From positions 62,001 through 126,000 of the forward strand of contig NZ_JAHLEB010000002.1 of NCBI RefSeq assembly GCF_018861735.1: 64,000 bases of DNA. The letters run 5' to 3'. Within the stretch, counting starts at the first letter, position 1, and each line of letters opens with the position of its first letter. The translations under genes were made by a program, and so were the position numbers. Source of the stretch: Clostridium lacusfryxellense (GTDB taxonomy: Bacteria > Bacillota > Clostridia > Clostridiales > Clostridiaceae). Below the pieces are notes generated by a model, which saw only the letters and a program-made list of their open reading frames with translations, searched no databases and was not told the origin of the DNA. Positions 1-7,786 of the stretch are shown piece after piece.

Positions 1-22
1 ATAAACAATAGGGGGACTACAT

Positions 23-859
23 ATGAGTAAAATTAGTAAAATGGTAAACTGTAAGGCGTGTGATAAGGAGATAGCTAAAGGTGTTAAAAAATGTGTACAT
101 TGTGGCAAGGATCAGAGAAGTTTCTTTAAGCAACATAAGTTTTTAACTTTTGTATTAGCAATTATTGTTGTAGTAGGATTAAGTAAAGCTATGGGAGGTG
201 GAGGTAGTACCACTGGAGATACTGCGACAGCTACAGGCACAGCAGATGGAACTGCTAAAACAGCTTCAACTGCTAAAACAGCTTCAACTACTCCTGAAGT
301 AAAAAAGGATGATATTAGTTTCTCAAATATTCTTGTAACTTCAAATAGTGGAACGACTACTGTAAATGGCGAAGCAAAAAGTAATGATGGTCAAAAACAT
401 TCATTTACTATAAAAGTAAGCTTCTATGATAAAACTAAAAAACTTCTTGGAACAGCCATGGGTACAATAAATGATTTACAGCCTACGGATACAAAGATTT
501 TTACTGCAATGGCTACTGAAGACTTTACTAAATCTGCTAGCTATAAAGTTGAAGTAGATACAATGGTTCAATCTTCAGCACCAGATAAAGCTTCTGTGCT
601 TACCTTCTCAAATTTAGTATCTAAGGGTCAATCAGGAACTACTATTGTAGATGGTGAAGTTAAGAACGTGGACACAAAAGAACATAGCTTTACTTTAGTG
701 ATTGGTTTTTACGACAAAGGTGGTAAATTAATTGGAACAGCAGTGGGTGCAATGAATAACCTTGGAGCAGGTGCAACTAAGACATATACTGCAATGTCAG
801 TAGGTGACTTTAGTAAGGCTTCAAAAACTAAAATCCAAGTTGATTCATTAGTACAATAA
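23..859 (+). CDS. Zinc-ribbon membrane protein with two FxLYD-like repeats
   Basis: A 278-residue protein of unknown role. The N-terminus is a zinc ribbon with Cys10, Cys13, Cys24 and Cys27, followed by one membrane segment at about residues 38-57 and a Thr/Ala/Gly-rich linker to about residue 95. Two tandem copies of a roughly 90-residue beta-rich domain follow (about 97-185 and 190-278). They share the order F-S-N, then GTT-V-GE, then F-YDK--K-LGTA, then D-F-K. They resemble FxLYD-type domains, which are usually extracytoplasmic. The start has a GGGGGA SD eight bases upstream, and a hairpin terminator follows. It may be host DNA or a cargo gene of the phage-derived block that begins 226 bp downstream. 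Confidence 0.75.
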   Translation: MSKISKMVNCKACDKEIAKGVKKCVHCGKDQRSFFKQHKFLTFVLAIIVVVGLSKAMGGGGSTTGDTATATGTADGTAKTASTAKTASTTPEVKKDDISFSNILVTSNSGTTTVNGEAKSNDGQKHSFTIKVSFYDKTKKLLGTAMGTINDLQPTDTKIFTAMATEDFTKSASYKVEVDTMVQSSAPDKASVLTFSNLVSKGQSGTTIVDGEVKNVDTKEHSFTLVIGFYDKGGKLIGTAVGAMNNLGAGATKTYTAMSVGDFSKASKTKIQVDSLVQ

Positions 860-892
860 GACTCAGAAACAAAATGTAGATATATATAATAT

Positions 893-936
893 GAAGACAT
901 TAACTTTTAACAGAGTTAGTGTCTTTTTTATTTTGG
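893..936 (+). terminator. Intrinsic terminator of the zinc-ribbon gene
   Basis: An 11-bp stem (AGACATTAACT against AGTTAGTGTCT, one G-T pair) with an 8-nt loop is followed by a T-rich run. It lies about 35 bp after the stop codon. Confidence 0.8.
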
Positions 937-1084
937 AACATAAATTTAATATATATCTGTAAATAGTTGTTTTTAGCAGTCCCACAAGAGTAGAAAGTTG
1001 AAGAGAAGTGTTGTTTTAACTGTACTTTAATGGCAGATGGGCAGACACTCCTACTAAACTTGAAAATCGAGGGGATTGATATAA

Positions 1085-3217
1085 ATGAGTGACGGTGTAG
1101 AAATAGTAGTTACAGCAGATACCACAGGGGCTACAAGAGCCTTAGATAGTCTGCACAGTAGTATGCAAGGTGTGGAAAATAGTATCAACACAACACATGG
1201 TAAACTAGCTGGATTTGGTGATAAACTTAAAACGTTAGGTGGTACTATGTCTAAGATTGGAGCAGTAGCAACTGTAGCAATCACAGCACCCTTAATTGCA
1301 ATGGGTAAGAAGGTATTGGATGTTGGTTCAGAAATGAAAGCCTTCCATAGTACCTTTAGCACAGTGCTAGGTGACTTAGAAGCAGAAGCTAAAAACTGGT
1401 CAAAGAACGTGAGCAAAGAAGTGGGATTAAATCCTGACATTCTTGACAAAACTAACTTACAATTTATTAACATGGCTAAATCTATGGGTATGAGTACAGC
1501 AGAAGCACTAGCTTTCGGTGAGAAAATGACAAGGCTTACTCTGGATACCGCTGCCTTTAATGATATTCCAATTGCAGAAGCAGCAGATAGAATGGCTTCA
1601 GGACTTCGAGGAGAAGGCGATGCTGTAGAAAAGCTCGGAATCTACATGGGTGAAGCTAATCTTAAGGCACAGATGTTATCGCAAGGGCTTAAAGGAAACT
1701 ACGCAGACTTATCCTCAGCTGAGAAAGCTAATGTACTGTATAACTTAGGACTAAAACAGACAAAGGACGCTCTAGGACAGGCTGGAAGGGAATCTGACTC
1801 ATACCAAAATAAGCTGGCTAATGTGGGGAACTCCATGGCACTTTTATCTGAGAAGCTATTCTTAATTGTAGAGCCAGCAGTAATATCTGTAATGGAAAAG
1901 ATAACAGGACTAATAGAGAAGTTTTCTGCTCTTGATACTGGTACACAGAAGACTGGGCTTATATTAGCTGGTGTTGCACTAGTACTTCCACCATTAATTC
2001 TAGGACTGGGCTTGTTAATATCAGCAATCGGAACAATAGCTGGTGCTTTTGCTACAGTAATTCCCTTCATTAAGGGTGTTGGTAGTGCTTTTCAGTCTCT
2101 ACAGATTATGGCTCTATATGTTGGTGACGCAATAGTAGCTGTGGCTGGTTTCATTGGTGTATCGGTAGGTGCTTTGATAGCGATCGTAGTCGGAATAGTA
2201 GTTGCAGTAGTGTTAGTTATAAAATACTGGGACGAGATAAAAGCCTTCACTATTAAAGCATGGACATCAATAGTAAGCTTCTTAAAAGGCTGTCTCAATG
2301 GATTTCTAACATTCTTCACAGGAATATTTGATAAGGTAAAAAGTGTTATTACTACAAGGGTGCTTCCTGTGCTTCAATCTATTGGCAGTGCTTTCAAATA
2401 TGTGTTCAAAGATATAATTAGTCCTATTCTACAGTACTTCATAGGATTTTTTACGGCAGTTGGACAACTAGTTGTTTGGGTAGTTACACAAGTTATAGGA
2501 GGGGCTATTAAAGGGCTGGGTACTGTGTTTACGTGGTTATACAATGTAGCAGTTAAGCCTGTTCTCAACGGTATTAAATCAGCCTTTACGTCTCTACAAA
2601 CTGCTCTAATTCCTGTAATTAACGCTATAAAATCAGCTTGGAGTTCTTTTGCCAACAGTATTAGAAGTGTATGGAATTCTGTTGGAACTCCTATCCTAAA
2701 TGGTATTAAAACTGGAGTATCTACACTTGGTACAGCTTGGGGAAAGACTTGGGATACAGCTAAGACTAAGTTCAGTTCATTCGTATCAGGAATTAAGCAG
2801 TTATGGGCTGGAATAAAAACAGCTTTCAAACTTCCTCATATCAGTATCACAGGAAGCTGGAACTTGACTCCACCGAATATTTCAGCACCTAAGATGGGAG
2901 TTTCTTGGCACGCTAAAGGTGGCATATTTTCTTCGCCAACGCTCTTAGGAGACGGTTCAAATGGTGTAGGAGAAGGTTCATCGCCAGAGGCAGTTATACC
3001 TCTTAGCCAACATGTACTGGGTTCTATAGGTACTGCCATTGCCCGTTTTATGCCTGATAATGTTGGTGATGAAAGTGGTTCAGGTGGCAACATTACGAAT
3101 AACTACAATATCACAGCAACTATTCGTGAAGAAGCAGACGTTAAGAAGTTAGCTGTAAAATTATATAGTCTTCAAGAAAGTAATAGAAGGGGCAGAGGGT
3201 TAAGTCTACAAGTTTAA
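1085..3217 (+). CDS. Phage tail tape-measure protein
   Basis: A 710-residue tape-measure protein, which sets tail length and lines the tail tube in long-tailed phages. The N-terminal third is Ala/Ser/Gly-rich and helical. Two strongly hydrophobic stretches follow (about 288-330 and 345-378). Then comes a run of W-containing repeats (AW-S, VWNS, AWGKTW, LWAGIKTAF). The C-terminus has the typical W-AKGGIF-PTLLGDG...PEAVIPL pattern of this family. At 710 residues it is complete but short. The SD AGGGGA lies upstream of the ATG. It stands alone: none of the usual tail neighbours (tail tube, distal tail, baseplate) follow, only small regulator-like genes. Codon use is less AT-rich than in the chromosomal genes to the right. 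Confidence 0.9.
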   Translation: MSDGVEIVVTADTTGATRALDSLHSSMQGVENSINTTHGKLAGFGDKLKTLGGTMSKIGAVATVAITAPLIAMGKKVLDVGSEMKAFHSTFSTVLGDLEAEAKNWSKNVSKEVGLNPDILDKTNLQFINMAKSMGMSTAEALAFGEKMTRLTLDTAAFNDIPIAEAADRMASGLRGEGDAVEKLGIYMGEANLKAQMLSQGLKGNYADLSSAEKANVLYNLGLKQTKDALGQAGRESDSYQNKLANVGNSMALLSEKLFLIVEPAVISVMEKITGLIEKFSALDTGTQKTGLILAGVALVLPPLILGLGLLISAIGTIAGAFATVIPFIKGVGSAFQSLQIMALYVGDAIVAVAGFIGVSVGALIAIVVGIVVAVVLVIKYWDEIKAFTIKAWTSIVSFLKGCLNGFLTFFTGIFDKVKSVITTRVLPVLQSIGSAFKYVFKDIISPILQYFIGFFTAVGQLVVWVVTQVIGGAIKGLGTVFTWLYNVAVKPVLNGIKSAFTSLQTALIPVINAIKSAWSSFANSIRSVWNSVGTPILNGIKTGVSTLGTAWGKTWDTAKTKFSSFVSGIKQLWAGIKTAFKLPHISITGSWNLTPPNISAPKMGVSWHAKGGIFSSPTLLGDGSNGVGEGSSPEAVIPLSQHVLGSIGTAIARFMPDNVGDESGSGGNITNNYNITATIREEADVKKLAVKLYSLQESNRRGRGLSLQV

Positions 3218-3248
3218 TTAAACAGTAGTAGTACAGTAATAGGACAGT

Positions 3249-3303
3249 AGTAGCTGAAGATAGGGGGAAAGTTTCCTTGTCCTTTGGCTACTTTCTTTTT
3301 TAT
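3249..3303 (+). terminator. Stem-loop terminator after the tape-measure gene
   Basis: An imperfect stem pairs GTAGC and GGGGGAAA with TTTCCTTGTCC and GCTAC, followed by TTTCTTTTTT. It comes just after a short AGTAGTAG-type repeat that starts at the stop codon. Confidence 0.6.
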
Positions 3304-3312
3304 ACCCTTTTA

Positions 3313-3487
3313 CAGATAAGTGCATAGACATAGTCACAAAAATAATTCCACCATCCCTACATGATAACTGTAAATATAATTAAATACCTAGTTGTAATCG
3401 TGGCTATCAAACGGCTTTAAAGTGAAGGCAAGTAAGCAGTAGTAATCCCTTTACCCGAAGACAAACTATTGCTTATCTGTTTTTTTA
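3313..3487 (+). ncRNA. Candidate structured RNA between phage-type genes
   Basis: This fills most of a 316-bp gap with no coding signal. The 5' arm (CAGATAAG, then ATAG, 3313-3327) pairs with the 3' arm (CTAT, then CTTATCTG, 3466-3479), enclosing about 140 nt. The 3' arm runs straight into seven T residues (3480-3486). The closing stem plus T-run looks like an independent transcript or leader that ends at an intrinsic terminator. The inner part matches no riboswitch class I know. It could equally be a leader of the regulator gene starting at 3534. This is inference from base pairing only. Confidence 0.35.
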
Positions 3488-3533
3488 GTTAAGAAGGCTA
3501 ATAAATTAAACAAAGTATTGGGGGTTATATAGT

Positions 3534-3746
3534 ATGACATTAAACATGATAGAAAAGCTACTAATTTTTAAGTATAAGTACGACATGAATAGTATAGCGT
3601 TAGCACAGGAACTAGGGATAAGCCCAGTTTATTTGTGCCAAGTGTTAAAAGGAAGACGAAAACTCTCAGACAAAATGATTAATAGGGTGGAGATACTGTT
3701 TGTACGTTTCAATTTCTGTAATGAAGGGGGAAGCTACTGTGACTAA
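3534..3746 (+). CDS. Small helix-turn-helix (Cro/CI-like) protein
   Basis: A 70-residue protein. Residues 18-45 (IALAQELGISPVYLCQVLKG) form a clear helix-turn-helix of the XRE/Cro kind, with RRKLS after the recognition helix. The SD is TTGGGGGTT. The 3' end overlaps the next gene by 8 bp, and the last dozen codons overlap that gene's SD, so the pair is probably translationally coupled. It is likely a phage-type DNA-binding regulator; its target is unknown. Confidence 0.7.
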   Translation: MTLNMIEKLLIFKYKYDMNSIALAQELGISPVYLCQVLKGRRKLSDKMINRVEILFVRFNFCNEGGSYCD

Positions 3747-3933
3747 AAAGGCACTACAAGTCGTTAATACTGTCACTGGTTCGACATGGTTGTTTGATGG
3801 GCTGAGAAATGCAGAAGAGGAACTTCACATTACTTCAAGATATATCTCGGATTTTTGCACAGGGAAGAGAGATTTTTACAATAACAAATATGTTTTTAGT
3901 TTTATAGCAAAAGAGACAGAGAGGGGAAATTAA
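3739..3933 (+). CDS. Small protein with NUMOD/HTH-like segment
   Basis: A 64-residue protein. I chose the GTG at 3739 because AAGGGGGAAG sits seven bases upstream; an in-frame ATG at 3700 would lie well inside the previous gene. The segment at about residues 10-45 (VTGSTWLFDGLRNAEEELHI-SRYISDFCTGKR) resembles the DNA-binding repeat in homing-endonuclease tails and phage regulators. That assignment is by pattern only. The stop is one base before the next start, so it forms part of a tight cluster of small genes. Confidence 0.6.
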   Translation: MTKKALQVVNTVTGSTWLFDGLRNAEEELHITSRYISDFCTGKRDFYNNKYVFSFIAKETERGN

Positions 3934-3934
3934 T

Positions 3935-4129
3935 ATGATAACTGATAAAAATGTTACTGAGACATTAAAAGAAATTTCAGAGTCTATAGCAGAATTTAAA
4001 GCCCAAAGTGATAAAAATACAGCTGAATTATTAGGAGTGCTTGCAGATATGAAAATAAAAGTAGCTAAAGTAACTCTGACAGGAATCGAGATTTCTTTTG
4101 GCAGTGGAGGTAAAGACCATGATAAATAA
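3935..4129 (+). CDS. Small hypothetical phage-type protein
   Basis: A 64-residue protein with a helical, acidic N-terminal half (about 1-40, likely coiled coil) and a Gly-rich tail (GSGGKDHDK). The SD GAGGGG precedes the ATG. It overlaps the next gene by 11 bp. No domain is recognised; position suggests co-transcription with its neighbours. Confidence 0.6.
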   Translation: MITDKNVTETLKEISESIAEFKAQSDKNTAELLGVLADMKIKVAKVTLTGIEISFGSGGKDHDK

Positions 4130-4382
4130 TATAGCAAAGACAGGAGCCAAGAATGGCACACAAATGCTAAAGGATGTTATTACAGATACACTCCTAAAGT
4201 TCAGCACAGAGAGGAAGCTGGAAGTATCCTCAAAGGAAGCTGATAAGTTTGTTAAGACCGTGTACAAGGAACTACTTGTTAAGATAACTATAGATAAGGT
4301 TAAAAAGGAAATTGAAGCTGAAATACAGAGACAGGAGCAAATACAGTCACACAGACAAATACAGTCACATTCACAGAGATAA
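4119..4382 (+). CDS. Hypothetical phage-type protein with Gln/His-rich tail
   Basis: An 87-residue protein. I use the ATG at 4119 because GTGGAGGT lies eight bases upstream; the earlier in-frame ATG at 4098 has no such site. The body is Lys-rich and helical. The tail (about residues 68-87) is a tandem QIQSH repeat encoded by a roughly 20-bp DNA repeat. The function is unknown. Confidence 0.6.
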   Translation: MINNIAKTGAKNGTQMLKDVITDTLLKFSTERKLEVSSKEADKFVKTVYKELLVKITIDKVKKEIEAEIQRQEQIQSHRQIQSHSQR

Positions 4383-4400
4383 ATAAGAGGGGGTACTGTA

Positions 4401-4775
4401 ATGATGAAAAGCAAAGAGGATTTAAGGGCTGAGTACGAGGAAGGTAATAGCAGAAGTAACGAACCTGAAGCTGAATTGTCAGACCAAGAAATGGTGTCAT
4501 TTTTCCGTAAGATATCAGAAGGCTATTACACAGACTCAGAAAGTGAGATAAGTTCTTTTACACACGATGGATTCGCAATGGGTGTGGTCTATTGCTACGG
4601 TGCTTTAGGCAAAGGGGAACTGCCAGATTACATCAAAAACATAAGAGTCCTAGCAGTTAAATCTTTCGAGAATACTATGTTAAAATTCCCAGACTATACT
4701 GCTCCACAAGAGTTTTACATTGGTTATATGAATGGATATTGCTACGGTTACGAAATTTACTGTAATAGCTTATAA
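4401..4775 (+). CDS. Hypothetical acidic protein in the phage-type block
   Basis: A 124-residue protein. The N-terminal 35 residues are charged and probably disordered. The rest is compact, with many aromatic residues (YCYGALGKGEL, FYIGYMNGYCYGYEIYC) and four Cys. The SD is GAGGGGG. No domain is recognised. It is followed by two stem-loops and a 230-bp gap. Confidence 0.6.
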   Translation: MMKSKEDLRAEYEEGNSRSNEPEAELSDQEMVSFFRKISEGYYTDSESEISSFTHDGFAMGVVYCYGALGKGELPDYIKNIRVLAVKSFENTMLKFPDYTAPQEFYIGYMNGYCYGYEIYCNSL

Positions 4776-4796
4776 CAGGTTGTAACTGGATGTGTT

Positions 4797-4840
4797 GGTG
4801 ACTTTAGAGTATAGGTAGCAGTCGTCACCTGTTACTTCAT
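4797..4840 (+). terminator. Possible stem-loop after the acidic protein gene
   Basis: GGTGAC pairs with GTCACC (4797-4802 with 4824-4829). There is a T-rich stretch a few bases later but no clean T-run, so it may be a processing or regulatory hairpin rather than a terminator. Confidence 0.4.
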
Positions 4841-4873
4841 TTTACATTGATATTTACATTTGAATCTATATAG

Positions 4874-4930
4874 AGTAACCAGAAAGAACAGTGTCTTCCC
4901 AACACTAATCTCTGGTTACTTTCTCCTTTT
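4874..4930 (+). terminator. Intrinsic terminator
   Basis: A 10-bp outer stem (AGTAACCAGA with TCTGGTTACT) holds an inner CAGTGT/ACACT pairing and is followed by TTCTCCTTTT. It separates the first small-gene cluster from the next. Confidence 0.7.
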
Positions 4931-5005
4931 ACTTAAAATTGTACACTTAATTACCTTTTTTAACATAGAAATCACAGTCAAATATAACACGAAGGAGATA
5001 ATAAA

Positions 5006-5314
5006 ATGAATGATATACAATTTAGTGCAGACATTATATCAGTTTTACCTGTTTACCTTGGAAGTACATGGCAGAAGCTTATCGAGGAATCAGACTTTCC
5101 ATTTCAAAAGACGTTCGTTTATAACGTAATCAACGGTCGAGCAAACATTAGCAGTAACTTAAACATAGAACTTAACCAGTTATACACAGATTTAAACTTG
5201 GATTACTCAGACATGGAAGAATTATATTTACTCGTAGATAGTATAAACACAGGAAGTGCAAAGCTTAAGCAATACAAACTGAAGAAACACAGGGGGAATA
5301 GCAATGGCAACTAA
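5006..5314 (+). CDS. Small HTH-like regulator of the phage-type block
   Basis: A 102-residue protein. Residues 20-50 (GSTWQKLIEESDFPFQKTFVYNVINGRANIS) look like a helix-turn-helix with the same NGR-type end as the regulator at 3534. The C-terminus is Lys/Asn-rich. The SD GAAGGAG precedes the ATG. The stop overlaps the start of the next small gene (5304). The DNA-binding role is inferred. Confidence 0.6.
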   Translation: MNDIQFSADIISVLPVYLGSTWQKLIEESDFPFQKTFVYNVINGRANISSNLNIELNQLYTDLNLDYSDMEELYLLVDSINTGSAKLKQYKLKKHRGNSNGN

Positions 5315-5453
5315 GACTGTTAAAAATAAAGTTCAAAAGGGAAAGGTAGCACAACAGTATAAAAAGATATTTGAAGGTGCTAGGCAATCAGATAATGTTA
5401 TACCATCCCCATTAAAAACTACAAAGACCACAAAATACAAAGGAGGAAAATAA
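5304..5453 (+). CDS. Small basic protein
   Basis: A 49-residue, strongly basic peptide (starts MATKTVKNKVQKGK, ends KTTKYKGGK). An SD AGGGGGAA lies five bases before the ATG. It overlaps the previous gene by 11 bp, and its last codons (AAAGGAGGAAAA) provide the SD for the gene at 5455, so it fits a coupled three-gene set. It may bind nucleic acid, but that is inferred from charge alone. Confidence 0.6.
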   Translation: MATKTVKNKVQKGKVAQQYKKIFEGARQSDNVIPSPLKTTKTTKYKGGK

Positions 5454-5454
5454 C

Positions 5455-6201
5455 ATGAAAATAGGTAAACAGGAATTATTTAACACTGAGGAAATTAACA
5501 CTTATATCGGCAAATTCGAAGGAAAGATAAATGAATGTAACACTAAGATTGAGCAATTAAAATCAAGTATAGAGCAGTCAGAATTTGATGTTGATCTGGC
5601 TATCGAGCGTGATATCCTAGAAGGCTCTGCAAGTTCAAAGAAGGAACTCGGAAATATTTCAGCACGAAACTCCAACGCAGAATCACAGTTGGAAATAGAA
5701 CTTAAGAAGTTAACAAAGATACGTGAGATTATGCAAGGTGGTTTACAAAAGATGGTACCAGAAGCTTCTCGTCAACTCCAAGAGGACTTAAATACTTATA
5801 ACGCTACTGTGGAAAAAGAGGCGTACAGACAGCTTGGCAAACTTCGAGACAAACAGTCAGAGCTACTCTTGTCACTTCAGGTGGCTCACGATTCTATTAT
5901 CAATGATATCTTTGCTTATAACGACATATGTAATTTTGCTGGGATAAAACAGTATGAAAAGACTGCTACAAATGAACTCTTTCACCAGAACCTTTTCATG
6001 CCTCACCGAAATTACGCTCAATACGGATCACCTTTACTGAACTGCCACAGCCTACCATATATAGAAGAACATCTAATGAGAGACCGTGCCAATTCAAATG
6101 CTCAATTTAACATATATAAATCAAAGGAAGATATGGAACAGCTTCCACTTCCAAAAGAGTACAAAGATATTGATTTACAGGATTTCTTAGATAAGTTATA
6201 G
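5455..6201 (+). CDS. Coiled-coil protein of the phage-type block
   Basis: A 248-residue protein. Residues 10-150 are charged heptad-like helix, a long coiled coil. The C-terminal 95 residues are mixed, with HQNLFMPHRNYAQYG and LPLPKEYKDIDLQDFLDKL. The SD AAAGGAGG is ideal. I do not recognise the family. The shape would fit a phage scaffold or head-completion factor, but nothing proves this. Confidence 0.6.
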   Translation: MKIGKQELFNTEEINTYIGKFEGKINECNTKIEQLKSSIEQSEFDVDLAIERDILEGSASSKKELGNISARNSNAESQLEIELKKLTKIREIMQGGLQKMVPEASRQLQEDLNTYNATVEKEAYRQLGKLRDKQSELLLSLQVAHDSIINDIFAYNDICNFAGIKQYEKTATNELFHQNLFMPHRNYAQYGSPLLNCHSLPYIEEHLMRDRANSNAQFNIYKSKEDMEQLPLPKEYKDIDLQDFLDKL

Positions 6202-6217
6202 GACACAGACAAAGACT

Positions 6218-6256
6218 GACAGGACAGGGGCTTAAGCTTCTTTTCCTGTCTCTTTA
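6218..6256 (+). terminator. Stem-loop terminator
   Basis: GACAGG pairs with CCTGTC around a GC-rich centre, followed by TCTTT. It lies 17 bp after the coiled-coil gene. Confidence 0.55.
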
Positions 6257-6280
6257 ACTGTATAGAGAGGGGTTATATTA

Positions 6281-6754
6281 ATGTTAAACAAAAATGAAAA
6301 CCAGGAAATACTCGACAGCCTTGAAGATAGGCAACTTATTGTATACGATGAAGATGGTCAAGCAGTTAAGACAGATTCCTCAAAGCACTTCCAAATGAAC
6401 GAGGTTTGTGCCTTAATGTTACCCATGGTGATAGAAGATGTCTCAATTTCTAACAGAGAACTATCTCGCAGACTTTTGATTGATCACAGAACAATATCGA
6501 AGTACAGGAACTCAGACACCTTTCTACGTATGCTGGCAATCTACACCAATAAAAAAGTTGTGGGAATAAGAATGTTAGCGTTGGATCGGTTGGAGAAGCT
6601 ACTGTTGGATAAGAAACAGAATCCTAATACTATTGTCAAAGCTGTGGCTCTTGCACTTTCTCACAGCGAACGTCTGGCAGAGATCGCCATGTCAGCTAAG
6701 AGTGAAAGACCTGTATCCATCGCTGATATACTCAAGGAAATAGAATCAATGTAG
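6281..6754 (+). CDS. HTH protein, possible phage terminase small subunit
   Basis: A 157-residue protein. Residues 58-78 (SNRELSRRLLIDHRTISKYRNS) form a helix-turn-helix. It is followed by a helical oligomerisation-like region (IRMLALDRLEKLLLDKKQNPNTIVKAVALALSHSERL). This order is typical of terminase small subunits and related packaging proteins. No large terminase subunit follows, so the assignment is tentative; a free-standing regulator is the alternative. The SD GAGAGGGG precedes the ATG. Confidence 0.55.
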   Translation: MLNKNENQEILDSLEDRQLIVYDEDGQAVKTDSSKHFQMNEVCALMLPMVIEDVSISNRELSRRLLIDHRTISKYRNSDTFLRMLAIYTNKKVVGIRMLALDRLEKLLLDKKQNPNTIVKAVALALSHSERLAEIAMSAKSERPVSIADILKEIESM

Positions 6755-6792
6755 GCATAACTGTAGGCAGACCGAAGGCATAACTGTAGGCA
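6754..6792 (+). repeat. Two 16-bp direct repeats at a stop codon
   Basis: GGCATAACTGTAGGCA occurs at 6754-6769 and again at 6777-6792 (period 23 bp), starting on the last base of the previous stop codon. Confidence 0.85.
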
Positions 6793-6804
6793 CAGGAAGT
6801 AATA

Positions 6805-6852
6805 GGAGGAGGAGCGATGACTTGACAAGTCTTTTGTTCCTTCTCTTTTTTA
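6805..6852 (+). terminator. Stem-loop terminator
   Basis: An inner stem GACTTG/CAAGTC sits in an imperfect outer pairing (GGAGGAG with TTCCTTCT), followed by CTTTTTTAT. Confidence 0.55.
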
Positions 6853-6926
6853 TATCTTTTATGTCACAACTTAATTCTTTTCCATACATGAATTTTAGAA
6901 AGTAAAACGATTGTGGGGGATTAGTA

Positions 6927-7103
6927 ATGGAAGTTGCAAGAGGACAGTATACATATGAGAAAACTGAGGAAAGAATGATAAATGGCAGAATGAGCAGAAT
7001 AACTGTGAGAGCGAATACACCATCACAAACAGCACTAAAGAGATATGCAGAAACAATGACAAGAGTAGTAAAAGAGATAGAACAAAGAGAGAACAGAGGA
7101 TAA
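6927..7103 (+). CDS. Small basic hypothetical protein
   Basis: A 58-residue protein starting MEVARGQYTYEKTEER and ending EQRENRG. It is mostly charged and helical. The SD GTGGGGGA precedes the ATG. Its last 19 bases lie inside a direct repeat whose second copy is at 7671. The function is unknown; position makes it the last gene of the phage-type block. Confidence 0.55.
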   Translation: MEVARGQYTYEKTEERMINGRMSRITVRANTPSQTALKRYAETMTRVVKEIEQRENRG

Positions 7104-7143
7104 ATTCCTTCTACTCTCTTTTTTTATGCTTTGTGACTTTAAG
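7085..7143 (+). repeat. Direct repeat, left copy (with terminator)
   Basis: About 59 bp, repeated at 7671-7729 with a 2-bp gap and six or so substitutions. It holds the 3' end of the 58-residue gene, a stem AGAGAG/CTCTCT and a T7 run, so it acts as a terminator. The pair brackets the lone gene at 7264. Confidence 0.85.
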
Positions 7144-7263
7144 CATTATGAAATGAGTTATTGATGTTTTTTTAAACTTGAGGTAATATATTTTAAGGGG
7201 AGTAGTTTATAATATGATTAGGATACTCAACTAGTCTTAAAGACTTTGACATGAGGGGAGACA

Positions 7264-7551
7264 ATGAGGATGAAAGAAAAGAAAGTTTCAAATTTAATAG
7301 TAGCCAAGGATGGACGTTATAAAATTGAAGGAACTGAAATATATTACAACTGCGAAGATACGATTATTCTTTGCATTAATAATAATACTATGGAATTTAT
7401 TCAAGGTGTAGTTAAATATAATGCATATTACAAAAATGGTTATTATGCTGAATATAGTGTTAAAACTTATGGAAGTAATGATATATTTATAATGTCTTCT
7501 GGTTCACTTGTTGAGTATGAAATAGAAGAAATAAGCTATACAACTAAATAA
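7264..7551 (+). CDS. Hypothetical protein between direct repeats
   Basis: A 95-residue protein with no signal peptide and no recognised domain. It is rich in Tyr and beta-prone (YKIEGTEIYYNCEDTIILC, VVKYNAYYKNGYYAEYSVKTYG). The SD AGGGGAG lies 3 bp before the ATG at 7264 and 9 bp before an in-frame ATG at 7270; the second start may be the real one. It is more AT-rich than the phage-type genes to the left, so it may have a different origin. Confidence 0.55.
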   Translation: MRMKEKKVSNLIVAKDGRYKIEGTEIYYNCEDTIILCINNNTMEFIQGVVKYNAYYKNGYYAEYSVKTYGSNDIFIMSSGSLVEYEIEEISYTTK

Positions 7552-7670
7552 CTTAATACACTGTTAAAAGTTGCTTACAGCCACTACTCAAAACACGTTA
7601 ATATAATGTATTTTTTGATATATACTGGTTAAACTATTTATTGATAAGATAATTGGTTTTTTAATTGGTG

Positions 7671-7729
7671 AAAGAGAGCAGAGGATAAATTTCTTCTACT
7701 CTCTTTTTTTATGTTTTGGGGCTTAAAGT
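7671..7729 (+). repeat. Direct repeat, right copy (with terminator)
   Basis: The second copy of the sequence at 7085-7143. It keeps the AGAGAG/CTCTCT stem and T7 run although no open reading frame ends here. It lies 57 bp before the YyaL-type gene and may mark the right edge of the accessory region. Confidence 0.85.
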
Positions 7730-7786
7730 TCTACTGTTAGGTTATACTATACACTAATACATAATAAATTTTAGGAGGTGATTGCA

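Noticed and set aside
1054-3093. Minus-strand ORFs opposite the tape-measure gene
   Set aside because: They lie inside a long well-supported coding region and have no SD or domain pattern.
1085-7143. Complete prophage
   Set aside because: No integrase, attachment sites, portal, capsid, tail tube, large terminase or lysis gene can be seen in the window.
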